This document shows positions 32,872 through 40,267 of a stretch of 64,000 nt of DNA, one piece after another (within the stretch, counting starts at the first letter, position 1; each line of letters starts with the position of its first letter). This DNA is from Cellulomonas palmilytica. GTDB lineage: Bacteria > Actinomycetota > Actinomycetes > Actinomycetales > Cellulomonadaceae. A program made the position numbers and the translations under genes. The stretch spans positions 3,286,001 to 3,350,000 of the forward strand of contig NZ_CP062221.1 in the NCBI RefSeq assembly GCF_021590045.1, written 5' to 3'. The notes beneath the pieces were generated by a model. It was not told where the DNA came from. It worked only from the letters and a program-made list of their open reading frames with translations, and made no database searches.

Positions 32872-32904
32872 TTACCTGATACTCGCCGGAGATTTACCTA
32901 GTAC
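32872..32904 (+). promoter_or_regulatory. Paired operator-like repeats before the xxxLxxG operon
   Basis: ttacctgatac (32872-32882) and ttacctagtac (32894-32904) are direct repeats 22 bp apart, that is two helical turns. Each has a TAC-N3-GTA-like core, and a third relative, cacggtatcc, lies near 32913-32922. The patch is clearly richer in A+T than its surroundings and lies about 90 bp before ATG 32996. It is likely the promoter/operator of the two-gene operon; the regulator is not encoded next to it. Confidence 0.5.
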
Positions 32905-32995
32905 CGGATGGTCACGGTATCCGGACCGCTGGTAGACACCTCGCCACCGGAGGGCGACGGCGACCGCCGGGCCCTGGCTCACGACGAGGTGGTCG

Positions 32996-33706
32996 ATGAA
33001 GCGGTACGTCCTGGCGGGGCTGGTCCTCGCCGTACTCACGACGGTGGTCGTCGGCACGTCCCTCCTGGGCGCCGACGGTGCACCGGTGGTCCTCCTCGGT
33101 GCCGCACTCGGCGGAGCGCTCGGGCTCGTGCCCGACGGCTCGGTCGCGGCGCGCGCCGGTGGCTTCCTCGCAGGCGCGCTGCTCGCCTGGATCGGCTACG
33201 TCCTGCGAGCCGCGGCGCTGCCCGACTCGGCCGCCGGCCGGGCCGTCGCGGCGCTGGTCGTGCTCGGCATCGGCGTCGCGGTGGTCGCCGCAACGCGCGG
33301 CCGGATCCCGGCGTGGACGCCGCTGCTCGGCGTCGCCGCCGTCGCCGGCGCCTACGAGCGCGTCTACGCCGCCGACCCGTCGGCCGTCGCGAGCACGTCG
33401 GTGGAGACCGTCACGAGCGTCCTGCTCGCGGCCGCGGTCGGCCTGCTCGCCACCGCGTTCCTCGCCCCGGCGGCCGCGCGCGACGAGACGCAGACCGAGG
33501 GACGGTCCGCCACGTCGCGCGTCGCGCACACCGACGACACCGCGACGCCCGTGCGCGGCGTCCCGGTCGTCGACCCGCGCGACGAGAGCGCGTCGGTGGC
33601 GCACCCCGTGTTCACGTCGGGCGCGCCGACGACGGTGCCCGCCGGACCCCGCACCGCGCCGCCCGCAGCCCCCCACCTGCCCTCGCACCCCCAGCCGGAG
33701 GCCTGA
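32996..33706 (+). CDS. Membrane protein of unknown function, partner of the xxxLxxG protein
   Basis: A 236-residue protein with an N-terminal hydrophobic segment (YVLAGLVLAVLTTVVVGTSL) and about five more up to residue 160, then a roughly 75-residue hydrophilic, Pro/Thr-rich cytoplasmic or extracytoplasmic tail. No enzyme motif is seen. GAGG lies 7 nt before ATG 32996. It ends 2 bp before the start of the large repeat protein, so the two are co-translated and probably act together at the membrane. I do not recognise the family. Confidence 0.8.
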   Translation: MKRYVLAGLVLAVLTTVVVGTSLLGADGAPVVLLGAALGGALGLVPDGSVAARAGGFLAGALLAWIGYVLRAAALPDSAAGRAVAALVVLGIGVAVVAATRGRIPAWTPLLGVAAVAGAYERVYAADPSAVASTSVETVTSVLLAAAVGLLATAFLAPAAARDETQTEGRSATSRVAHTDDTATPVRGVPVVDPRDESASVAHPVFTSGAPTTVPAGPRTAPPAAPHLPSHPQPEA

Positions 33707-33708
33707 CC

Positions 33709-36495
33709 GTGCGTCGTCCCCGTCCCGTCGTCGCGCTCGCGGCGGTTCCCCTGACCCTCCCCCTGCTGCTCTGCGGCACGGCGGCCACCGCCGCCGACGA
33801 CGCCACCGGTGACGTCGTCGTCGCCAACACCGAGACCGTGCAGGCCCGGCTCGACGCGACCGGCGCACTGCGCGAGGCACGCGTGTACGAGCAACTCGCA
33901 CTCTCCGGGCACGGCACGGCCCGCATCTCCAACCCGGTCTCGACGAGCGGCCTGCGCAACCTCGACGGCTTCTCGTCGTACTCCGTGTCCGACGGCCGCA
34001 TGGTCGTCGACGTCGACGTCGACGGCGAGCGTCGCCTGCGCACCGTGAGCGACTTCGACGGCGACCTGCCGATCGGCGTCGAGGTCCGCTACACGCTCGA
34101 CGGCGAGACGGTGTCGCCGGGCGACGTCGTCGGGCGCTCCGGCCTGCTCGAGGTCCGGTACACGGTCACCAACCTCACGTCCCGCGAGGACGAGGTGACG
34201 TACGACGACGGGCGCGGCGGCACCACGACGACGACCGCGACCACGGTCGTGCCGATGATCGGTCAGCTCGTCACCGTGCTGCCCCCGTCCTTCACCGCGG
34301 TCGAGTCGGCCGAGGCCGGGATCGCGGGCGACGGACGCGGCGGCACGCGGCTGCAGTTCCAGATGACCCTGTTCCCGCCGATCGGCGCGCCGACCGCCGA
34401 GTTCGGGTACTCGGCGCGCATCTCGCGCGGCGTCGTCCCGTCCGCGACGCTCACGTCGATGCCCGTCTCGCCGCTCGACTACCCGTCGTACAAGGGCGGC
34501 TCGGCGAGCTACGCGTCGGGCGCGCAGTCCGGCGTCGACCTCACGTCCGGCGCCATCCAGATCGACGACAACCTGCTGCGCCTGCACGACGGCGCGGCGG
34601 AGCTGCTCGCGGGGCTCGTGCAGCTGCGCGACGGCGCGGGCACGCTGCGCGACGGGCTCGTCGGCCGGGCCGCCCCCGGTGCCGAGCAGCTCGCCGCGGG
34701 CCTCACCGGCTCCGCGGCGCCCGGCGCGCGCACGCTGGCCGACGGGCTGAACGACCAGATCCTGCCCGGCGCGCGGAACCTCAGCCGCGGCCTGAACGGT
34801 CAGCTCGTGCCCGGCATGTCCGACCTCAACGACGGGCTGGTCGACCAGCTCGCACCCGGGGCGGCACAGCTCGCCGCGGGCCTGAACGACCAGCTCGCGC
34901 CGGGTGCGGCCGAGCTCGCCGAGGGGCTGACCGACTCCGCGGCCCCCGGTGCCGCAGCCCTCGCCGCAGGCCTGAACGACTCGGCCGCGCCCGGCGCCAA
35001 GCGCGTCGCGGCCGGGGCCGCCGCGCTCGACGCCGGGATCGCCGAGGCCCTGGCCAAGGCGCCCGCGCTCATCGACGGCCTCACGCAGGTCGACGAGGGC
35101 CTTGCCAAGGTCGAGGGCGGTCTGGCGCTGCTGTCCACGCAGATCGGCACGCTGCCGGACAAGGCGCAGCCGCTGCACGACGGGATCGCGGCGATGCGCG
35201 CGGGCATCGGCACGACGGCCCCGCCCGCCGCGGGTCAGCGCCCGAGCCTGATGTACGCGGTCAACGCGCTGCGCACGCAGCTGGGCGCGGCGTCCCAGAC
35301 CGCCACGGAGACCGTCGGGTCGATCGAGGAGCTCGAGGCCGCCGTGACGAGCCCGACGACGGGACTCGCGGCGTTCACCGCGATGCTCCCCGCGGGCGCG
35401 CAGCCCTCGTACACCGCGCTGCTCGGCGGCATCAGCGGCGGGCTGGGCGAGCTCGAGGCGGGCATGACCGGCTCGGCCGACCAGCTCGGGACCGCCGCGC
35501 AGACGCTCGCGCTCGTGCAGTGCGGCCTGTCCGCCGCGTCGCTGCCGGGCGTGTGCGACACGACGCGCCCCGGGCTGCTCGAGGGTCTCGCGGGCGTCGA
35601 CGCGGGCATCACCACGCTCACCGACGAGGTCGTCGCCAACGTGCAGGGCGGTGTCGGCACCGCGACCGACACCCCTGACGACGAGACGCTGCGCGGCGGC
35701 GTGAACGGCCTGCAGGCCGGCATCGGCCTGCTCCAGGACGGCGGCGACGCGCTCGCCACCGGCCTCGGCCGGCTCGGCGAGGGTGCGTCGCGGCTCAACA
35801 CCGGTGCCGGCGACCTGTCGGCGGGTATCGCGAGCGCGGCACGCGGCTCGCGCACCCTGTCCACGGGCATCGCGGGCGCGGCGACGGGCGCCGGGCTCCT
35901 CGCCGAGGGCCTCGACACCGCGGCGTCGGGCTCCGCGACGCTCTCCACCGGTCTCGCCACGGCGGGCACCGGCTCGCAGCGCCTGCTCGACGGGCTGCGC
36001 ACCGCCGCGACCGGGTCGAGCACGCTCGCGAACGGGATCGGCACGGCGGCGGACGGCTCGAGCGCCCTCGCCGTGGGGATCGGGACGGCCGCAGCAGGCT
36101 CGAGCGACCTCGCGGCGGGTCTGCGGGACGCGGCCGACGGCTCGCAGCGGCTCGCGGACGGCCTCGGTACAGCGACCGACGGCGCCCCGCAGATCGTCGA
36201 CGGGGCCAAGCAGCTGTCCGAGCAGGGCACGTCGCAGCTCGTCGAGTCCGGAGCGGACACCGCCGCCCGGTTCGGCACGGGATACGCGGTCCTCGCCGCG
36301 GGCGCGCAGCGCGCGGCGGCCGAGGGCATGGCGTACGGCGCGCCCGAGGGTGCGTCGGGCTCGACCGCGTACTCGATCGAGATCGCCGGGGTCGACAGCG
36401 GCAACGCGACCAACGTCGGCAAGGGTGTCGCGGCGCTCGCGCTGTTCGCCGCCGCGGGCGTGATCGGCACGGTCGTGCGGCGTCGGACCGCCTGA
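33709..36495 (+). CDS. Secreted, membrane-anchored xxxLxxG-repeat protein
   Basis: A 928-residue exported protein. A signal peptide (hydrophobic ALAAVPLTLPLLLCGTAATA) is followed by a roughly 280-residue beta-rich domain. Two repeat blocks follow. At about residues 318-440 eight 15-residue units of the form APGAxxLAxGLNDQ occur; at about 705-830 nine 14-residue units of the form AATGSxxLxxGLxT occur. Leu and Gly spaced as LxxGL match the xxxLxxG heptad-repeat class known from YhgE/Pip-like proteins. A C-terminal transmembrane segment (GVAALALFAAAGVIGTVV) and basic tail RRRTA anchor it. It is probably a long coiled-coil stalk at the cell surface. Partner: the membrane protein encoded 2 bp upstream. 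Function unknown. Confidence 0.88.
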   Translation: MRRPRPVVALAAVPLTLPLLLCGTAATAADDATGDVVVANTETVQARLDATGALREARVYEQLALSGHGTARISNPVSTSGLRNLDGFSSYSVSDGRMVVDVDVDGERRLRTVSDFDGDLPIGVEVRYTLDGETVSPGDVVGRSGLLEVRYTVTNLTSREDEVTYDDGRGGTTTTTATTVVPMIGQLVTVLPPSFTAVESAEAGIAGDGRGGTRLQFQMTLFPPIGAPTAEFGYSARISRGVVPSATLTSMPVSPLDYPSYKGGSASYASGAQSGVDLTSGAIQIDDNLLRLHDGAAELLAGLVQLRDGAGTLRDGLVGRAAPGAEQLAAGLTGSAAPGARTLADGLNDQILPGARNLSRGLNGQLVPGMSDLNDGLVDQLAPGAAQLAAGLNDQLAPGAAELAEGLTDSAAPGAAALAAGLNDSAAPGAKRVAAGAAALDAGIAEALAKAPALIDGLTQVDEGLAKVEGGLALLSTQIGTLPDKAQPLHDGIAAMRAGIGTTAPPAAGQRPSLMYAVNALRTQLGAASQTATETVGSIEELEAAVTSPTTGLAAFTAMLPAGAQPSYTALLGGISGGLGELEAGMTGSADQLGTAAQTLALVQCGLSAASLPGVCDTTRPGLLEGLAGVDAGITTLTDEVVANVQGGVGTATDTPDDETLRGGVNGLQAGIGLLQDGGDALATGLGRLGEGASRLNTGAGDLSAGIASAARGSRTLSTGIAGAATGAGLLAEGLDTAASGSATLSTGLATAGTGSQRLLDGLRTAATGSSTLANGIGTAADGSSALAVGIGTAAAGSSDLAAGLRDAADGSQRLADGLGTATDGAPQIVDGAKQLSEQGTSQLVESGADTAARFGTGYAVLAAGAQRAAAEGMAYGAPEGASGSTAYSIEIAGVDSGNATNVGKGVAALALFAAAGVIGTVVRRRTA

Positions 36496-36508
36496 CGGCG
36501 CCGCGCGG

Positions 36509-36546
36509 ACGCGCCCCCGGGGAGCCTCGGCTCGCCGGGGGCGCGT
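36509..36546. terminator. Bidirectional terminator between convergent operons
   Basis: acgcgcccccgg and ccggggggcgcgt-type arms (12 bp, perfect) flank a 14-nt loop, 14 bp after the repeat-protein stop and about 90 bp before the cbiX stop. It could serve both strands. Confidence 0.75.
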
Positions 36547-36637
36547 CGTCGTCCACGGCCCGTGACGACGCCGGTGCGACGGGCGGCCGCCCGCACGGCG
36601 CCGCCCGCCGGCCATGCCGACGGGCCGGCCCGAGGGC

Positions 36638-37417
36638 TCAGGCCGAGGCGGCCAGCGCCTCCTCGAACCGGCGCAGGGCCAGGTGGGCCAGGCGCGGGTC
36701 CGGCGCGAGCGGGGCGGCGACCACGTCGGCCCCGGCCTCGCGCACCCGGTCGAGGAAGTAGCCCGGCGCCAGCAGGTAGGACGCGACGACGACCCGTCGG
36801 CCGGACCCGGCGCGGACGAGCTCGACCGCCTCGGGCACGCGCGGGCTCGCACCCGCGCCGTACCCGACGACGAGCCCTCCCCCGCGCTCGTCGGGCGGCC
36901 CGACGTGCCGGCCGAGCGCGTCGGCGAGCCTGCGGGCGACCTCCTGGACCGCGAGCGCCGCGGCCGGGTCGGTGGAGCCCGCCGCGGCGAGCACGACCGC
37001 GTCGTCGGCCGTGAGCCCCGCCTCGTCGAGCCGGTCGACCAGGATCTCGACGAGCGTCGGGTCCGGGCCGAGCGGCGCGGCGGCGCGCGCGCCGGGCACG
37101 TCGACCGCCGCCTGCACGTCGACCTTCACGTGGAAGCCCACGGACAGCAGCAGCGGGACGACGACGGCCGGGGCACCGCCCGCGACCGCGTCCGCCACGA
37201 CGTCGGCGACCTCGGGCGTCTGCACGTCGACGAACGCCTCGCGGACGTCGAGGTCGCCCCGGAGCGCGGCGACGCCCGCGAGGATCGACCGGATCGCGGC
37301 GCGGCCGTCGTGGTCGTCGGTGCCGTGCGAGCAGCCGACCAGCACCGGCGGCCTCGTCGTGCCCGTCGGGACGCTCTCGTCGCGCGTCACACCCACCTGC
37401 GTGGTCCCCGCGCTCAC
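36638..37417 (-). CDS. Sirohydrochlorin chelatase (CbiX/SirB family)
   Basis: Likely inserts Fe2+ into sirohydrochlorin to finish siroheme for NirB. The 259-residue protein has two CbiX halves. The first has VLVGCSHGTDDHDGRAAI with the catalytic histidine and VVVPLLLSVGFHVKVDV with the second histidine. The second half (VVASYLLAPGYFLDRV) is degenerate, as in other long forms. GTG 37417 overlaps the nnaR stop as GTGA, so it is the last gene of the nirB operon. A cobalt chelatase role is less likely because no cobalamin genes are nearby. Confidence 0.88.
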   Translation of the reverse strand: MSAGTTQVGVTRDESVPTGTTRPPVLVGCSHGTDDHDGRAAIRSILAGVAALRGDLDVREAFVDVQTPEVADVVADAVAGGAPAVVVPLLLSVGFHVKVDVQAAVDVPGARAAAPLGPDPTLVEILVDRLDEAGLTADDAVVLAAAGSTDPAAALAVQEVARRLADALGRHVGPPDERGGGLVVGYGAGASPRVPEAVELVRAGSGRRVVVASYLLAPGYFLDRVREAGADVVAAPLAPDPRLAHLALRRFEEALAASA

Positions 37418-38550
37418 GGCAGCGCCAGCTCGAGGCGGTAGCCGCGCTTGACGACCGTGCGGATGAGTCCCCGCGAGCCCGTCGCCTCACGCAGGCGCGC
37501 GATCGCGACCTCCGCGGCGTGCGGGTCGCGCGAGTCGCCCGGCAGCGCCGTGAGCACCTGGTCCCGCGGCACGACCGAGCCGCGCGCGTGCGCCAGCAGG
37601 CGCAGGATCTCCAGGCCGGTCGGCGTCAGCGGCAGCACCCGCCCGTCGAGGACGGCCGCGCCCCGGTAGACCCGCAGGGGGCCCGCGACGGTCTCGAGCG
37701 CCTCGAGCCCGCCGTAGTGGTTGACGATGAGCCGCACGAGCGAGCCGAGACGACCGCGGTCCGGCACGAGCGGCTCGATCCCGCGCGCGACCAGCGGTGC
37801 GGCCGTCACCGGTCCCACCGCTGCCATGACGACCGACCCCTCGCGGCAGCGCGCGACGACCCGGTCGGTCACGCCCTGCGCGTCGGCCGCGTCGAGCCAC
37901 GCCGCGGCGCCCGGGGCGGACGTGAACGCGACCGCGTCGACCTCGCCCGCGGCGACCGCACACACCGAAGCGGCGACGGCCGCGGGGTCGGCCGGCGGGC
38001 CCCACCGGTACACGACGAGGCTGCGCACGCGCGCACCGGCGAGGCGGAACGCGTCGTCGAGACCGTCGGAGCCGGCGCCGTGGTGCTGGACCACGATGTC
38101 GCGGCCCTTCACACCCTCGTCCAGGAGGACCTGCGCGACCTCGGCGCTCGTCTCGGACTCCGCGACCCAGTCGGGCGTGAGGCCCGCGGCCTGGATCGCG
38201 CCGCGCGCCTTGGGGCCCCGCGCGACGATCCGGGCACCCCGCAGCGCGGCCAGGAGGTCGTCCGCGATCCCGGCGGCGTCCGCGGCCTCGACCCAGCCGC
38301 GGAACCCGATGCCCGTGGTCACGACGACCGTGTCCGGCGGGTCCGCGACCAGGTCGCGCGTCGCGGCGATGAGGGCCGCGTCGTCGATGTGCGGGACCAT
38401 CCCGAGCGCCGCGGCGTGGCGCACCGTGGCGCCCCGTCGCGTGAGCGCCGCGGTCAGCTCCGCGGAGCGACGGTCGGCGGTGATGAGCACGACGCAGCCC
38501 GCGAGGGTCTGGTCGATCCCCTCGTGGGTCGTGCTCGGCGCGATGCTCAC
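37414..38550 (-). CDS. nnaR: HemD-like regulator with C-terminal winged helix (NnaR type)
   Basis: A 378-residue two-domain protein. Residues 1 to about 270 look like uroporphyrinogen-III synthase (VLITADRRSAELTAALTRRG, VVVTTGIGFRGWVEAADAAG, VDAVAFTSAPGAAAW). The last 90 residues form an OmpR-like winged helix (LPLTPTGLEILRLLAHARGS to RTVVKRGYRLE). This fusion is the NnaR architecture, a co-activator acting with GlnR on nitrate/nitrite genes in Streptomyces and Mycobacterium. Its place inside the nirB operon supports that role. GTG 38550 overlaps the cysG stop as GTGA; another GTG precedes it at 38553. Whether the HemD domain is still catalytic is unknown. Confidence 0.85.
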   Translation of the reverse strand: MSIAPSTTHEGIDQTLAGCVVLITADRRSAELTAALTRRGATVRHAAALGMVPHIDDAALIAATRDLVADPPDTVVVTTGIGFRGWVEAADAAGIADDLLAALRGARIVARGPKARGAIQAAGLTPDWVAESETSAEVAQVLLDEGVKGRDIVVQHHGAGSDGLDDAFRLAGARVRSLVVYRWGPPADPAAVAASVCAVAAGEVDAVAFTSAPGAAAWLDAADAQGVTDRVVARCREGSVVMAAVGPVTAAPLVARGIEPLVPDRGRLGSLVRLIVNHYGGLEALETVAGPLRVYRGAAVLDGRVLPLTPTGLEILRLLAHARGSVVPRDQVLTALPGDSRDPHAAEVAIARLREATGSRGLIRTVVKRGYRLELALP

Positions 38551-39827
38551 CACGCCATTGTGCGGTCTGTGAGGTCCGCGGCGTCACGTCCGTCCGCAAC
38601 TCGCGGCTCGAGCAGCCCCGGCGCCGCGACCTCGCCCAGCACGAGCACCGCGGGAGCGCGCACGCCCTCCGCGAGCGCGGTGGCCTCGAGCGTCGCGAGC
38701 GTCGCCCGCGTGACGCGCTGCGTCGGCGTCGTCGCGCGCTCCACGAGCGCCGCGGGCGTCGTCGGCGCGACGCCCGCCGCGAGCGCACCCGCGGCGAGCT
38801 CGCCCAGCGCCGCCACGCCCATCAGCACGACGACCGTGCAGGACGCGTCACGCAGGCCGACGAGCGCCGCGTCCGACCACCCGTCGTGGCCGTTCATCAC
38901 GTGCAGCGCCCCGACCGTGCCGCGGTGCGTCAGCGGGATGCCCGCCGCGGCCGGCGCCGCGAGCGCGGAGCTCACGCCCGGGACCACCGTCACCGGCACG
39001 CCCGCCTCACGGCACGCGAGCACCTCCTCGCCACCGCGCCCGTACACGAACGGGTCGCCGCCCTTGAGCCGCACGACCACCCGGCCGCGCTGCGCGTGCT
39101 CGACGAGGATCCGGCCGATCTCGTGCTGCGGCACGGGGTGGTTCCCCGGCGTCTTGCCGACGTCGACCACCTCGACGTCCGCCGCGAGCTCGTCGAGCAC
39201 CTCGACCGGACCGAGGCGGTCGGTCACCACGACGTCCGCCTCGGCGAGCGCCCGACGTCCCGCGAGCGTCAGCAGCCCGACGTCACCCGGACCCCCACCG
39301 ACGAGCACGACGCGCCCCTGCCCGCCGCGGCGCCGCGCCCGCACGTCCACACGTCCCTCACGCAGGTGGTCGGCCAGGACGTCACGGACCTTCTCCGCGA
39401 GCGCGTCACGCACCACCGTCGTGCGGCCCGGGTCGGGCGTGCCGGTCGAGACGACGCCCACGAGCACGTCGCCGAGGCTCGTCGTCGCCGGTGTACGGGC
39501 CGAGCCGCCCGCGGCGCGCGCGGCGTGCACGCAGAACACCCGGCGCTCCGCAGCCCAGCGCGCCACCTCGTCGTCGCACCAGCAGTCGCCCGTCGCCGTG
39601 TGCACGAGCCACACGTCGTCCAGGTCACCCTCGAGCACCTCGCGGGCGCGCCACTCCAGCTGACCCCACCGGTGCGCGTCGCGCAGCGGCTCGCACAGCG
39701 CGGGCGCCACGACGACCACGCGCGCACCGTCGGCCACCAGCGCTTGCACGCGCCGCGCGGCCACCGGGCCACCGCCGACGACGAGCACGCGCCGACCGGT
39801 GAGGTCCAGTCCGAGCATCGTCGTCAT
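38547..39827 (-). CDS. cysG: Bifunctional precorrin-2 dehydrogenase / uroporphyrinogen-III C-methyltransferase
   Basis: Makes sirohydrochlorin for the siroheme of NirB. The 426-residue protein has an N-terminal NAD-binding domain (LTGRRVLVVGGGPVAARRV, residues 8-26) like the SirC/CysG-N dehydrogenase. From about residue 170 the SUMT methyltransferase follows, with VVLVGGGPGDVGLLTLAG, VVVRLKGGDPFVYGRGGEE, and VPGVSSALAAPAAAGIPLTHRG. The N-terminal part looks short of the ferrochelatase-dimerisation portion of E. coli CysG, consistent with CbiX providing the chelatase. ATG 39827 overlaps the nirD stop (ATGA), and its stop overlaps nnaR (GTGA). Confidence 0.92.
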   Translation of the reverse strand: MTTMLGLDLTGRRVLVVGGGPVAARRVQALVADGARVVVVAPALCEPLRDAHRWGQLEWRAREVLEGDLDDVWLVHTATGDCWCDDEVARWAAERRVFCVHAARAAGGSARTPATTSLGDVLVGVVSTGTPDPGRTTVVRDALAEKVRDVLADHLREGRVDVRARRRGGQGRVVLVGGGPGDVGLLTLAGRRALAEADVVVTDRLGPVEVLDELAADVEVVDVGKTPGNHPVPQHEIGRILVEHAQRGRVVVRLKGGDPFVYGRGGEEVLACREAGVPVTVVPGVSSALAAPAAAGIPLTHRGTVGALHVMNGHDGWSDAALVGLRDASCTVVVLMGVAALGELAAGALAAGVAPTTPAALVERATTPTQRVTRATLATLEATALAEGVRAPAVLVLGEVAAPGLLEPRVADGRDAADLTDRTMAW

Positions 39828-40267
39828 CCGGCACTCCCCTCGTCGTCCACGACGGCCGGCGTCGCGTGCGCCGCGACCTCCACGACGCCGTCGACCACGC
39901 GCACGCGCCACGTGCGCAGGTCCGCGGGCAGACCCGCCACGGGCGACTTGCCGACCGGGTCGAGGCACACGCCCGTGCGCAGGTCGAACACCTGCTTGTG
40001 CATCGGCGACGCGACGGTCGCCACCACCTCGTCGCCCACGTGCCGGGTCCCGACGATGCCGCGCGACAGCACGAACGCGCCGCAGAACGGGTCCTGCTGC
40101 TGCACCGCGCGCACCGTGTCGTCGACGAGCCGGAACAGCGCGACCTGCTCGCCGTCGACGAGCGCCGCGGCGCCGCGCTCCGGGGCCAGGTCGACCAGGC
40201 GGCAGACCGGCGTCCACGCCGAGGCGTCGGTGTGCTGCTCGTGCTGCGGGATGTCGAGGATGGTCAT
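39824..40267 (-). CDS. nirD: Nitrite reductase (NAD(P)H) small subunit
   Basis: A 147-residue Rieske-fold subunit of assimilatory nitrite reductase. WTPVCRLVDLAPERGAAALV, VQQQDPFCGAFVLSRGIVGT and ASPMHKQVFDLRTGVCLD follow the NirD pattern. The usual Rieske Cys/His ligand pairs are not complete, as is normal for NirD, which lacks the cluster. It is coupled at both ends by ATGA overlaps to nirB and cysG. Confidence 0.93.
   Translation of the reverse strand: MTILDIPQHEQHTDASAWTPVCRLVDLAPERGAAALVDGEQVALFRLVDDTVRAVQQQDPFCGAFVLSRGIVGTRHVGDEVVATVASPMHKQVFDLRTGVCLDPVGKSPVAGLPADLRTWRVRVVDGVVEVAAHATPAVVDDEGSAG

Noticed and set aside
31466..32935. A 489-codon plus-strand frame between marR and the NYN gene
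   Set aside because: It covers the marR gene in antisense and the NYN gene in another frame; Arg/Pro-rich shadow.
33364..36852. A 1162-codon open frame on the minus strand
   Set aside because: Antisense to the xxxLxxG protein; its repetitive Arg/Gly sequence just mirrors the repeats, and it crosses a terminator.
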